NCBI RefSeq assembly: GCF_900996235.1
Contig: NZ_CAAJGM010000208.1
Span: 248,001-312,000 of the forward strand
Reading direction: 5' to 3'
Source of the DNA: Paraburkholderia sp. BCC1885
Lineage (GTDB): Bacteria; Pseudomonadota; Gammaproteobacteria; Burkholderiales; Burkholderiaceae
Length of the DNA stretch: 64,000 nucleotides
In this document: one piece after another, positions 17,687-27,121 of the stretch
Numbering within the stretch: position 1 is the stretch's first letter
Layout of the letters: each line of letters opens with the position of its first letter
Notes under the pieces: model-generated
The model's input: the letters and a program-made list of their open reading frames with translations, nothing else
Told to the model about the DNA's origin: nothing
Databases searched by the model: none
Program-made: the position numbers and the translations under genes

Positions 17687-18832
17687 ATGAAAAAGACCGT
17701 AATGTTAGCTGCCCTGACGGGCGCTTTTGCGACTGCCGCTCACGCGCAGAGCAGCGTTACGCTGTACGGCATTATCGACACGGGCATCACCTACACCAGC
17801 AACCAGTCGGGCCACAGCAACTGGCAAGTCACCGACGGTGCGATCAATACGAGCCGTTGGGGTCTGCGTGGTAACGAAGACCTCGGTGGCGGTCTGAAGG
17901 CGATCTTCCAGTTGGAAAACGGCTTTAACGTCGACACCGGCGGCCTGCGCCAGAACAGTCGTCTGTTTGGCCGTCAGGCCTTCGTCGGGCTGGCTGACGA
18001 TCAGTACGGCGGCGTCACGCTGGGTCGCCAGTACGACAGCGTGGTCGACTACGTCGGCCCGCTCGCGCTGACCGGCACGCAATACGGCGGCACGTACTTC
18101 GCCCACCCGTTCGACAACGACAACCTCGACAACGATTTCCGCGTCGACAACTCGATCAAGTTCCAGAGCGCCAACTACAGCGGCTTCAAGTTCGGCGCCT
18201 TGTACGGCTTCTCGAACCAGGCGGGCGAGTTCGCGAACAACCGCGCGTACAGCTTCGGCGCGTCGTATAACTACGCCGGCCTGACGGTCGCAGCGGGCTA
18301 CCTGCAACTGAATAACGACGTCACCTCGGCGGCCATTACGAACACCAATGGCGCACTCGACGGCGACGACACCTTCTTCGCAGGCCGCCAGCGCACCTGG
18401 GGTGCGGGCGCCAAATACGCGTTCGGCCCGGCTGTGGCAGGCTTCGTGTTTACGCAGACGCTCCTGAACCAGGCGTTCGGCATTTCGGCGAGCCAATCGG
18501 GCGTGACCGGCGGTGTGGCGCTCAATGGCGGCAGCGCGCGCTTTAACAACTATGAAGTGAACGGCCGTTACGCGATCACGCCGGCTATCAGCCTGGCGGG
18601 CGCCTATACGTATACCGACGGCAGCCTGAACGGCGCCGATCCGAAGTGGAACCAGGTGAACATTCAGGCCGCTTATCTGCTGTCCAAGCGCACTGAGCTG
18701 TACCTGCAAGGCGAATATCAGCACGTGATCGAAGACGGCCTGAACATCGGCGCAATGATCAATGGTCTGTCGAATGCATCGGCCACCAACAACCAGGTTG
18801 CCGTGACGGCAGGTATCCGTCATACGTTCTAA
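17687..18832 (+). CDS. Gram-negative porin (OpcP/Omp38 type)
   Basis: A 381-residue trimeric porin. The signal peptide MKKTVMLAALTGAFATAAHA is followed by QSSVTLYGIIDTGITY; the interior has RWGLRGNEDLGGGLKAIFQLENGF, LFGRQAFVGL and LGRQYDSVVDYVG, and the C-terminus is IRHTF with the terminal Phe needed for BAM-dependent assembly. The ATG follows a GGAG ribosome-binding sequence. A strong hairpin terminator follows, so it is a single-gene unit. It is close in type to the porin at 4804 but differs in the extracellular loops. Confidence 0.96.
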   Translation: MKKTVMLAALTGAFATAAHAQSSVTLYGIIDTGITYTSNQSGHSNWQVTDGAINTSRWGLRGNEDLGGGLKAIFQLENGFNVDTGGLRQNSRLFGRQAFVGLADDQYGGVTLGRQYDSVVDYVGPLALTGTQYGGTYFAHPFDNDNLDNDFRVDNSIKFQSANYSGFKFGALYGFSNQAGEFANNRAYSFGASYNYAGLTVAAGYLQLNNDVTSAAITNTNGALDGDDTFFAGRQRTWGAGAKYAFGPAVAGFVFTQTLLNQAFGISASQSGVTGGVALNGGSARFNNYEVNGRYAITPAISLAGAYTYTDGSLNGADPKWNQVNIQAAYLLSKRTELYLQGEYQHVIEDGLNIGAMINGLSNASATNNQVAVTAGIRHTF

Positions 18833-18886
18833 GCGGATCGCGGCGCTCTAACGGCCGCTGCAACAGAGTTACCGCTGTAATCGGGG

Positions 18887-18920
18887 AAATGCCGTCCGGC
18901 CACGAGCCGGACGGCATTTT
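18887..18920 (+). terminator. Rho-independent terminator after the second porin
   Basis: A 12-bp GC-rich stem (ATGCCGTCCGGC / GCCGGACGGCAT) with a 5-nt loop and a short T run, about 55 bp after the porin stop. Confidence 0.8.
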
Positions 18921-19046
18921 CATGCGTGCCTTGGGCGAGGCGCGCGGCGCTTTGAATATCCACTTTGGACATCCGGATAGTGGGCACGCTGCGCAGGCCG
19001 ATCCGCTTTCGCGGCGCATCGGGCCGAAGTGCAGTCCTGCTGTTTT

Positions 19047-19067
19047 TTGCACAACTGTATTGTGCGA
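19047..19067. promoter_or_regulatory. Operator-like dyad upstream of the RND efflux operon
   Basis: TTGCACAA-N5-TTGTGCGA, an 8-bp inverted repeat with one mismatch, located about 190 bp before the permease ATG in a 428-bp intergenic region that otherwise holds only the porin terminator. This size and symmetry would suit a TetR- or MarR-type repressor of efflux, but no regulator gene adjoins the operon. Confidence 0.35.
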
Positions 19068-19260
19068 AATGTCCCTTTTAAATCGGTTTACCGCCCGGTA
19101 CGCTGCGTCGCCTTGACGCTGCGGCAACAAACAGGACTTTTTTTCCTGTCAGCAGCAATTCCGGGCTTTGTGTACATTCTGGCTTGGTTCGGGCTACGGA
19201 GTCGCTGATTGCCTGCACCGAGCGCAACAACGACGTCTTTTCCCAAGCCCTGGAATCCTC

Positions 19261-22200
19261 ATGCTCGCCCTAGTCCGAATAGCCCTCCGGCGACCCTACA
19301 CCTTCGTCGTTCTGGCGATCTTCATCCTGATCATCGGCCCCTTGTCGGCGCTTAAAACGCCCACCGACATCTTCCCCGACATCCGGATTCCGGTCATCAG
19401 CGTGGTGTGGCAGTACACGGGCCTGCCGCCGGACCAGATGGTCGGCCGCATCACCTCGCCTTTCGAACGCACCCTGACGACCACCGTCAACGACGTCGAG
19501 CACATCGAAGCCGAGTCGGTGGCGGGCTTCGGCATCATCAAGATTTTCTTCCAGCCCGGCGTCAACATCAGTACCGCCAACGCGCAGGTGACCGCCGTCG
19601 CGCAGACCCAGTTGCGGCAGTTGCCGCCCGGCACCACGCCGCCGCTGATCCTGAACTACAACGCCTCGACGGTGCCGATCATCCAGCTCGCATTGTCGGG
19701 TAAAGGGCTGACCGAGCAGAACCTCGGCGACCTGGGCCTGAATGCGGTGCGTCCGGTTCTGACGACCGTCGCCGGCGCGGCGATTCCGTATCCGTTCGGC
19801 GGCAAGACCCGTCAGGTGCAGATCGACGTCGACCCGGTCGCCATGCAGGCACGCGGCTTGTCCGCGCAGGACGTGGCCAACGCGCTCGCGACCCAGAACC
19901 TGATCACGCCGGTCGGCACGGAAAAGATCGGCGACTACGAATACACGCTGCAACTGAACGACGCGCCCTCGCAGATCAAGGCGCTCGGCGACCTGCCGAT
20001 CAAGGCGGCCAACGGCACCACGGTGTATATCCGCGACATCGCCAACGTGCGCGACGGCAGCCCGCCGCAGACCAACATCGTGCACGTGAACGGCAAGCGT
20101 TCGGTGCTGATGTCGGTGCTGAAGAACGGTTCGGTGTCCACGCTCGGCATCATCTCCGGCATCAAGGCTCAGATCGCCGCCGCGAAGGCCTCGTGGCCCG
20201 ACAATCTGCAGATCGATCCGATCGGCGACCAGTCGCTGTTCGTGCGCGCGGCCATCACCGGCGTGGCGCGCGAAGGCGTGATCGCCGCCGTGCTCACCAG
20301 CCTGATGATTCTGCTGTTCCTCGGCAGCTGGCGCTCCACCATCATCATCGCCACCTCGATTCCGCTGGCGATTCTCGGCTCCATTGCGACGCTGTCCGCG
20401 CTCGGCGAGACGCTGAACATCATGACGCTCGGCGGCCTCGCCCTGGCGGTGGGAATTCTGGTCGACGATGCGACGGTGACCATCGAAAACATCAACTGGC
20501 ACCTCGAACACGGCAAAGAGGTGGAGACGGCGATTCTCGACGGCGCCGCGCAGATCGTGACGCCCGCGTTCGTTTCGCTGCTGTGTATCTGTATCGTGTT
20601 CGTGCCGATGTTCTTCCTGAACGGCGTGGCGCGCTTCCTGTTCGTGCCGATGGCCGAGGCGGTGATCTTCGCGATGATCTCCTCGTTCATCCTCTCGCGC
20701 ACGCTGGTGCCGACCATGGCCAAGTATCTGCTGAAGCAACACGTGCAGCACGAGGAAGGCCACGAACCCAAGCGGCCCGGTCCGCTCGGGCGTTTTCAGC
20801 GCGGCTTCGAGGCGCGCTTCGAGAAAGTGCGCGCCGGTTATCACGGCCTGCTCGAACTGGCGCTGACGCATCGCGGCCCGTTCGTGATCGGCTTTCTCAG
20901 CTTCGTGCTGATTTCGTTCGCCCTCGTGCCGTTCCTTGGCCGCAACTTCTTCCCGGCCGTCGACGCCGGCCAGATCCTGATGCACGTGCGGGCGCCGGTT
21001 GGCGTGCGCGTCGAGAAGACCGCGCAGATCTTCGCCAATGTGGAAGGCGCGATCCGCGAGATCATTCCGCCGGCCGATCTGGGCACCGTGGTCGACAACA
21101 TGGGCCTGCCGGTGAGCGGCATCAACACCGCGTACAACAACACCGGCACGGTGGGCTCGCAGGACGGCGACATCCAGATTGCGCTGAACGAAGGGCATGC
21201 GCCGACCGCCGAATATGTGCGCACCATGCGCGAGAAACTGCCGCGCGAATTCCCCGGCGTCACCTTCTCGTTCCCGCCTGCGGACATCATCAGCCAGATT
21301 CTGAACTTCGGCTCGCCCGCGCCGATCGATCTGCAGATTCGCGGCAATAACCTGGCGGCGAACTTCACCTACGCGGATCGCATTCTTGGCCAGATCCGCG
21401 ACGTGCCGGGCGTGGTGGATGCACGGATCGCGCAGTCGCAAGGCAATCCCACTTTCAACGTGGACGTCGACCGGACCCGCGCGCAACTGGTGGGCATCAC
21501 CGAACGCGACGTGACCAACAGCATGGTGGTGAACCTCGCGGGTTCGAGCCAGGTGGCGCCGACCTTCTGGCTGAATAATGCCAACGGCGTGTCGTATCCG
21601 ATCGTGATGCAGACGCCGCAATACAGCCTCGATTCGCTCTCGGCCCTGCAAAATCTGCCGATCACCGCGAGCGGCGGCGGCGCCTCGCAGATTCTCGGCG
21701 GCCTCGCCACGGTCCAGCGCACCAGCAGCAACGAAGTGGTGAGCCAGTACAACATCCAGCCGATGGTCGAAATCTTCGCGACCACCCAGGACCGCGACCT
21801 TGGCGCAGTGGCCTCCGATATCCAGCGCATCGTGCAGCAAAACGCCCACGCCTTGCCGAAGGGGACCACGGTCGCCCTGCTCGGCCAGGTGCAAACCATG
21901 AACAGTGCCTTCTCGGGCATGCTGTTCGGCCTGCTGGGCGCGGTGGTGCTGATCTATCTGCTGATCGTGGTGAACTTCCAGTCGTGGGCGGATCCGTTCG
22001 TGATCGTGACCGCGTTGCCGGCCGCACTGGCAGGCATCGTGTGGATGCTGTTCGCCACCCACACCACCCTCTCCGTACCCGCGCTGACCGGCGCCATCAT
22101 GTGTATGGGGGTGGCCACGGCCAACTCGATTCTGGTGGTCAGCTTCTGCCGCGAGCGGCTCGCCGAACACGGCGATCCCTTCAAGGCCGCGCTCGAAGCA

Positions 22201-22452
22201 GGCTTCACGCGTTTCCGTCCGGTGCTGATGACCGCGCTGTCGATGATCATCGGCATGGCGCCGATGGCCCTCGCGCTCGGCGAAGGCGGCGAGCAGAACG
22301 CGCCGCTTGGCCGCGCCGTGATCGGCGGCCTGCTGTTCGCCACGACCGCATCGCTGTTCCTCGTCCCCGTCATTTTCTGTATCGTCCACGCGCGCCCCGG
22401 GCGCGCGGCTACCCCGGCAGCCGCTTCGGGAGGTCCTGCACATGTCGTCTGA
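19261..22452 (+). CDS. RND efflux transporter, inner-membrane permease
   Basis: A 1063-residue proton-driven exporter of the AcrB/HAE1 superfamily. It has the N-terminal segment of TM1 followed by the family block TPTDIFPDIRIPVISVVWQYTGL, two large periplasmic loops and twelve predicted membrane segments. The adjacent acidic residues of TM4 needed for proton relay are present in VGILVDDATVTIENI. The ATG at 19261 (MLALVRIALRRPYTF) is preferred over an upstream frame extension with no membrane-protein character. The gene overlaps the adaptor gene by 11 bp. The permease-adaptor-outer membrane factor order differs from the usual adaptor-first order. The exported compounds are unknown. Confidence 0.95.
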   Translation: MLALVRIALRRPYTFVVLAIFILIIGPLSALKTPTDIFPDIRIPVISVVWQYTGLPPDQMVGRITSPFERTLTTTVNDVEHIEAESVAGFGIIKIFFQPGVNISTANAQVTAVAQTQLRQLPPGTTPPLILNYNASTVPIIQLALSGKGLTEQNLGDLGLNAVRPVLTTVAGAAIPYPFGGKTRQVQIDVDPVAMQARGLSAQDVANALATQNLITPVGTEKIGDYEYTLQLNDAPSQIKALGDLPIKAANGTTVYIRDIANVRDGSPPQTNIVHVNGKRSVLMSVLKNGSVSTLGIISGIKAQIAAAKASWPDNLQIDPIGDQSLFVRAAITGVAREGVIAAVLTSLMILLFLGSWRSTIIIATSIPLAILGSIATLSALGETLNIMTLGGLALAVGILVDDATVTIENINWHLEHGKEVETAILDGAAQIVTPAFVSLLCICIVFVPMFFLNGVARFLFVPMAEAVIFAMISSFILSRTLVPTMAKYLLKQHVQHEEGHEPKRPGPLGRFQRGFEARFEKVRAGYHGLLELALTHRGPFVIGFLSFVLISFALVPFLGRNFFPAVDAGQILMHVRAPVGVRVEKTAQIFANVEGAIREIIPPADLGTVVDNMGLPVSGINTAYNNTGTVGSQDGDIQIALNEGHAPTAEYVRTMREKLPREFPGVTFSFPPADIISQILNFGSPAPIDLQIRGNNLAANFTYADRILGQIRDVPGVVDARIAQSQGNPTFNVDVDRTRAQLVGITERDVTNSMVVNLAGSSQVAPTFWLNNANGVSYPIVMQTPQYSLDSLSALQNLPITASGGGASQILGGLATVQRTSSNEVVSQYNIQPMVEIFATTQDRDLGAVASDIQRIVQQNAHALPKGTTVALLGQVQTMNSAFSGMLFGLLGAVVLIYLLIVVNFQSWADPFVIVTALPAALAGIVWMLFATHTTLSVPALTGAIMCMGVATANSILVVSFCRERLAEHGDPFKAALEAGFTRFRPVLMTALSMIIGMAPMALALGEGGEQNAPLGRAVIGGLLFATTASLFLVPVIFCIVHARPGRAATPAAASGGPAHVV

Positions 22453-23629
22453 ATCCGCTTTCCCCGCTAATCCGCCGTCGCGCCGTCCGCTCAAGGTTGC
22501 GGCCATTGTCGGCGTGCTGGTCGTGCTCGGCATCGTCGCCGCGGGCCTCGCGCTGCGCGCCGTCGACGCACGCAAGCTCAAGACCTGGACCGACGCCCAG
22601 TCCGTGCAGACCGTCAACCTGATCACGCCGATCAAGGACGCCAACGGGCCGTCGCTGCAACTACCCGGCCGGCTCGAAGCCTATACGCGGGCGCCGATCT
22701 TCGCCCAGGTCAGCGGTTATCTGAAGTCGTGGAATGCCGATATCGGCACACACGTCAAGGCCGGCCAGGTGCTGGCTGAAATCGACACGCCGGAGCTCGA
22801 CCAGCAATTGATCCAGGCGCGCGCCGATCTGCAGAGCGCGCAGGCCAATGCGCTGGTGGCCGGCACCACGGCCAAGCGCTGGGAAGCATTGCGCGGCACC
22901 GATTCGGTCGCCCAGCAGGACGTCGACCAGCGCACCGCCGACTACACCGCACGCAACGCCATCGCCGCAGCGGCCAAGGCCAACGTCGACCGGCTGGTCG
23001 CCACCAAGGCGTTCGCGCGCGTGGTGGCGCCGTTCGACGGCGTGGTGACGGCGCGCGATACCGACGTCGGCGCGCTGGTGAATGCGGGCAGCGGCGGCGT
23101 CGGCCAGGCGCTCTTCGATGTGTCCGAGGTCAAGCAGTTGCGCGTCTACGTGCAGGTGCCGCAGAACTTCTCGCCGGCCATCCATGACGGCACCACCGCA
23201 TCGCTGACCGTGCCCGAGTATCCGGACCAGCAGTTCACCGCGCGCGTCATCGCGGCGGCGGATTCGGTCAATTCGAGTTCCGGCACGACGCTCGTGCAGC
23301 TGCTGGTGGACAACACCAACGGCAAGCTGCTGCCAGGCGGTTTCGCCAGCCTCAAGTTCACGCTGCCGGTCGCCGCGGACGCGGTGCGCGTGCCGGCCAG
23401 CGCGCTGGTGTTCGACAGCCGCGGCGTGATGGTCGCTACCTTGGGCGCGAACGACCAGGTGCAGTTCAAGCACGTGAAGATCGACCGCGACCTGGGCGAC
23501 TCGGTGGAGATCGGCGCAGGCCTCGCCGCCAGCGACCGCGTGATCGATACGCCGCCGGACGGCCTCGTCGACGGCGACCACGTGCAGATCGCCACGGCGG
23601 CTGACAAGAAGGCGGCGGCACATGGTTAA
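22442..23629 (+). CDS. RND efflux periplasmic adaptor (membrane fusion protein)
   Basis: A 395-residue membrane fusion protein. An N-terminal membrane anchor (residues about 17-40, VAAIVGVLVVLGIVAAGLAL) is followed by the biotinyl/lipoyl-like half motifs (PIFAQVSGYLKSWNADIGTHVKAGQVLAEID), an alpha-helical hairpin and the beta-barrel domain. It has no lipobox, so it is anchored by the uncleaved segment. It overlaps the permease gene at its start and the outer-membrane factor gene by 8 bp at its end, consistent with one polycistronic unit. Confidence 0.94.
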   Translation: MSSESAFPANPPSRRPLKVAAIVGVLVVLGIVAAGLALRAVDARKLKTWTDAQSVQTVNLITPIKDANGPSLQLPGRLEAYTRAPIFAQVSGYLKSWNADIGTHVKAGQVLAEIDTPELDQQLIQARADLQSAQANALVAGTTAKRWEALRGTDSVAQQDVDQRTADYTARNAIAAAAKANVDRLVATKAFARVVAPFDGVVTARDTDVGALVNAGSGGVGQALFDVSEVKQLRVYVQVPQNFSPAIHDGTTASLTVPEYPDQQFTARVIAAADSVNSSSGTTLVQLLVDNTNGKLLPGGFASLKFTLPVAADAVRVPASALVFDSRGVMVATLGANDQVQFKHVKIDRDLGDSVEIGAGLAASDRVIDTPPDGLVDGDHVQIATAADKKAAAHG

Positions 23630-25091
23630 GTATGGACTTCCGGTGCTGCTCTCAGGCGCCGTCGCCCTCTCCGCCTGTTCGCTCGCGCCGGATTATCACG
23701 TCCCGCCCACGCCGGTCGCCGCGCAATACAAAACCATCGGCCCGTGGACTAGCGCGCAGCCGGCCGACCAGATCGACCGCAACGGCTGGTGGAAGATCTA
23801 CGGCGACAGCCAGCTCGACGATCTCGAAACCCGCCTGCTCGCCCACAACACCGACCTGCGCGCGGCCTACGCGCACTATCAGCAGGCTCAGGCGTTCGTC
23901 GCCCAGGTGGAGTCGGGACTCTATCCGACCGTCAGCGTGAACGCCGCGCCGCTGCGCGAGCGTCAATCCGACACCGCGCCGTTGCGCGGCAATGGCCCGG
24001 CCGATTACAACTCCGTCACGCTCGGCGCCTCGGTCAAATACGACCTCGACCTGTGGGGCCGCGTGCGCGACTCCGTGCTGGCCGGCAAGGACGAAGCCCA
24101 GGCGACCAAGGCCGATCTCGCTTCGGTGCAGCTCAGCCTGCAGGTGGAACTGGCCGACAGCTACATCCAGCTACGCGGACTCGATCAGCAGACCGAACTA
24201 TTGACGCAGACCGAGGCGGCCTTCGCCAAGGCGCTGCAACTCACGCAAACGCTGCATGGCAGCGGCATCGTGTCCGGCCTCGACGTGTCGCGTGCGCAGA
24301 CGCAGCTTTCCTCGGCGCAGTCGCAGCTCTCGCAGAATCTCGCCCAGCGCGCGCTGCTTGAACATGCGATTGCGGTGTTGGTAGGCGCGTCGGCGTCGGA
24401 GTTCAGTCTGCCGCAGCAAACGGCGGCCATCGCGTTGCCGGTGATTCCCACCGGCCTGCCTTCGACGCTGCTGCAGCGCCGCCCTGATGTCGCCGCGGCG
24501 GAGCGCCGCGTGGCGGAGGCCAATGCGCAGATCGGCGTGGCGCGCGCGGCGTATTTCCCGGACATCACGCTCGGCCTGCAAGGCGGCGTGCAGAGCGCGG
24601 CCTATGCCGGGCTGGTGAGCGCGCCGAACGCCTTCTGGGCGATCGGACCGCAACTCGTGCAGTACGTCTTCGACGGCGGCTTCCGTCGCGCGAAACTCGA
24701 CGCGGCCAAGGCGGCCACCGAAGAAGCCGGCGAGCGCTATCGCGGCGTGGTGCTGTCCGCGTTCCAGCAGGTTGAAGATAACCTCTCGCTGCTGTCGTAT
24801 CTCGGCACCGCGCTGGCTCAACAACGCGATGCGGCCGCTTACGCGCAAACCACCGTCGACCTCGCGACGCGTCAGTACAAGCAAGGCACGGTGGGCTATC
24901 TGGATGTGGTGCAGGCGCAGACCGTGGCACTCGATGCAGAGCGCAGCGTGCTCGATATCCAGACGCGGCAATTGAGCGCCAACGTGCAGTTGCTGCACGC
25001 GCTGGGCGGCGGCTGGTCCAGCGACGAGCTGGCCCTCGTGGCCGCCACGCCCGCGCTGGTGGCGGCGAACGGCGAGCATGCAACCAATTGA
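23622..25091 (+). CDS. RND efflux outer-membrane factor lipoprotein (OprM/NodT family)
   Basis: A 489-residue TolC-like channel. The lipobox LSAC ends a short signal sequence (MVKYGLPVLLSGAVALSAC), and the mature protein starts SLAPDYHVPPTP as in OprM/OprN. Two OEP repeats follow, each with long helical stretches, and the family block LLQRRPDVAAAERRVAEANAQIGVARAAYFP lies near residue 285. It completes the tripartite pump. A strong hairpin follows its stop codon. Confidence 0.95.
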   Translation: MVKYGLPVLLSGAVALSACSLAPDYHVPPTPVAAQYKTIGPWTSAQPADQIDRNGWWKIYGDSQLDDLETRLLAHNTDLRAAYAHYQQAQAFVAQVESGLYPTVSVNAAPLRERQSDTAPLRGNGPADYNSVTLGASVKYDLDLWGRVRDSVLAGKDEAQATKADLASVQLSLQVELADSYIQLRGLDQQTELLTQTEAAFAKALQLTQTLHGSGIVSGLDVSRAQTQLSSAQSQLSQNLAQRALLEHAIAVLVGASASEFSLPQQTAAIALPVIPTGLPSTLLQRRPDVAAAERRVAEANAQIGVARAAYFPDITLGLQGGVQSAAYAGLVSAPNAFWAIGPQLVQYVFDGGFRRAKLDAAKAATEEAGERYRGVVLSAFQQVEDNLSLLSYLGTALAQQRDAAAYAQTTVDLATRQYKQGTVGYLDVVQAQTVALDAERSVLDIQTRQLSANVQLLHALGGGWSSDELALVAATPALVAANGEHATN

Positions 25092-25096
25092 CGCCT

Positions 25097-25143
25097 GGCG
25101 GGGCTGAGCGTGTCGCTTCGCTAGCGACATGCTCAGCCCCGCC
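25097..25143 (+). terminator. Long hairpin terminator after the RND operon
   Basis: A nearly uninterrupted stem (GGCGGGGCTGAGC with GCTCAGCCCCGCC outside, GTCGCT with AGCGAC inside) beginning 6 bp after the last stop. It lacks a proper T run, so it may be a 3'-end stabiliser rather than a classical terminator. Confidence 0.6.
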
Positions 25144-25287
25144 CGGTCGCCGACGGACAGCCGGCGCACAATCCCACTCGACGAAACCGGTTCAGACCAG
25201 GAACAGTCGTTGCTCGAAGCAGCATGAATATGCTGCGGCGCGCGATGTACCCACGCCGTCCTCGTCATCTGTTTCGTGGAGATTGCA

Positions 25288-27084
25288 ATGAGCCAAACCG
25301 TCGGTGATTTCATCGTCGAGCGACTGCATGCGTGGGGCGTTCGTCGTATCTACGGCTACCCGGGAGACGGCATCAACGGCGTGTTCGGCGCGCTTAACCG
25401 GGCGGATGGAAAAATCGAGTTCGTTCAGGTCCGTCATGAAGAAATGGCGGCTTTCATGGCCTCGGCGCATGCGAAATTCACCGGCGAACTGGGCGTATGC
25501 ATCGCCACCTCGGGGCCAGGCGCATCGCATCTGATTACCGGCCTCTACGATGCCCGCATGGATCACATGCCGGTGCTGGCGATTGCCGGGCAGCAGGCGC
25601 GCGCCGCGCTCGGCGGCCACTATCAGCAGGAACTGGATCTGGTTTCCCTGTTCAAGGACGTGGCCGGCGCGTTCGTCGAACAGGCCAGTGTGCCTTCGCA
25701 GGTGCGGCATCTGGTGGATCGCGCCGTGCGCACCGCGTTGGCGGAACGCAAGGTGACCGCCATCGTGCTGCCTAACGATCTGCAGGACCTGGCTTACGAA
25801 GCCCCTGGCCGCAAGCACGGCACGCTGCACTCGGGCGTAGGTTACCGTGCGCCTCGCCTCGTACCCTATCCCGACCATCTGCAACAGGCTGCGGACGTCC
25901 TTAACGCCGGCAAAAAAGTCGCCATCCTGGTCGGGGCCGGCGCGCTCGATGCCACTGACGAAGTCATCGCCGTCGCCGAAAAACTGGGTGCGGGTGTCGC
26001 CAAGGCGCTGCTGGGTAAAGCCGTCCTGCCGGACGATCTGCCGTGGGTGACCGGCTCGATCGGGCTGCTCGGCACCAAGCCCAGCTACGACCTGATGACC
26101 GAATGCGACACCTTGCTGATGATCGGCTCCGGCTTCCCCTACGCGGAATTCCTGCCCAAGGAAGGCGCCGCGCGCGGCGTGCAGATCGATCTCAAAGCCG
26201 ACATGCTGAGCCTGCGCTACCCGATGGAAGTGAATCTGGTCGGCGATAGCGCGGAAACCTTGCGCGCCCTGCTCCCTCTGCTGGAGCAAAAGCCGGATAC
26301 CGCATGGCGTAAAAAAATCGAACGCTGGACCGCGGACTGGTGGAAAACGCTCGACAAGCGCGCCCACGAGAACGGCAAGGACGGCGTCAATCCGCAACGC
26401 ACGGTGTACGAACTGTCGCCGCGTGTGCCGGCCAATGCCATCGTCACCAGCGACTCGGGTTCCTGCGCGAACTGGTATGCGCGCGACCTGAAGGTACAGC
26501 GCGGCATGATGTGTTCGCTCTCCGGCGGTCTCGCTTCGATGGGCGCGGCCGTCCCTTACGCCATTGCCGCCAAGTTCGCGTTTCCCGAGCGTCCGGTGAT
26601 CGCGCTGGTCGGTGACGGCGCGATGCAGATGAACAACATGGCAGAACTCATTACCGTGGCGAAGTACTGGAAACAGTGGGCCAATCCGCGCTGGATCTGC
26701 ATGGTGCTGAACAATAGCGACCTGAATCAGGTCACGTGGGAACAGCGTGCCATGGAAGGCGACCCAAAATTCGCCGCGTCGCAAGACATTCCGTCCGTGC
26801 CGTATCACCGCTTTGCGGAATTGATCGGTTTGAAAGGCATTTACGTGGACGATGCCGAACGCATGGGCGCGGCCTGGGACGAAGCGCTCGCCTCGGACCG
26901 GCCGGTGGTGCTCGAAGTGAAGGCCGATCCGAATATCGCGCCGTTGCCGCCGCACATCACGCTCGCGCAGGCCAAGGCGTTTGCCTCGACGCTGCTCAAG
27001 GGCGATCCGGACGAAGGCAATGTGATCGTCGAAACCGCCAAGCAGGTGCTCGACGCGGTGATTCCGGGACATCGCGACAAATAA
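25288..27084 (+). CDS. Thiamine-diphosphate enzyme, pyruvate oxidase/pyruvate dehydrogenase (quinone)-like
   Basis: A 598-residue ThDP enzyme of the acetolactate synthase/pyruvate oxidase superfamily. The N-terminal Pyr domain contains the catalytic Glu in VRHEEMAAFMA, the central domain has the nucleotide-binding-type fold, and the C-terminal PP domain has the ThDP/Mg motif GDGAMQMNN...NNSDLNQ. Family type within the group (GINGVFGALNRADGKIEFVQ, GGHYQQELDLVSLFKDVA) resembles PoxB-like proteins. The ATG at 25288 has GGAG 7 nt upstream; the frame could extend to a GTG 12 bp earlier. The substrate is probably pyruvate or another 2-oxo acid. It stands alone in a sugar-oxidation neighbourhood. 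Confidence 0.88.
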   Translation: MSQTVGDFIVERLHAWGVRRIYGYPGDGINGVFGALNRADGKIEFVQVRHEEMAAFMASAHAKFTGELGVCIATSGPGASHLITGLYDARMDHMPVLAIAGQQARAALGGHYQQELDLVSLFKDVAGAFVEQASVPSQVRHLVDRAVRTALAERKVTAIVLPNDLQDLAYEAPGRKHGTLHSGVGYRAPRLVPYPDHLQQAADVLNAGKKVAILVGAGALDATDEVIAVAEKLGAGVAKALLGKAVLPDDLPWVTGSIGLLGTKPSYDLMTECDTLLMIGSGFPYAEFLPKEGAARGVQIDLKADMLSLRYPMEVNLVGDSAETLRALLPLLEQKPDTAWRKKIERWTADWWKTLDKRAHENGKDGVNPQRTVYELSPRVPANAIVTSDSGSCANWYARDLKVQRGMMCSLSGGLASMGAAVPYAIAAKFAFPERPVIALVGDGAMQMNNMAELITVAKYWKQWANPRWICMVLNNSDLNQVTWEQRAMEGDPKFAASQDIPSVPYHRFAELIGLKGIYVDDAERMGAAWDEALASDRPVVLEVKADPNIAPLPPHITLAQAKAFASTLLKGDPDEGNVIVETAKQVLDAVIPGHRDK

Positions 27085-27092
27085 CACTGCAA

Positions 27093-27121
27093 GGCGGCTG
27101 AAAACGCGTGGTTCAGCCGCC
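27093..27121. terminator. Bidirectional terminator between the convergent ThDP-enzyme and sugar dehydrogenase genes
   Basis: A 10-bp stem GGCGGCTGAA / TTCAGCCGCC with a 9-nt loop in the convergent gap. Its distal arm overlaps the stop codon of the minus-strand sugar dehydrogenase gene. Confidence 0.6.

Noticed and set aside
19270..22644. Very long minus-strand open frame of over 1100 codons opposite the RND permease and adaptor
   Set aside because: It is the antisense of strongly conserved RND genes, has a His/Arg-rich composition typical of GC-rich shadow frames and no recognisable domain.
25192..27087. Minus-strand open frame of about 630 codons opposite the ThDP enzyme
   Set aside because: Antisense of a conserved enzyme with intact cofactor motifs; composition is typical of shadow frames in GC-rich DNA.
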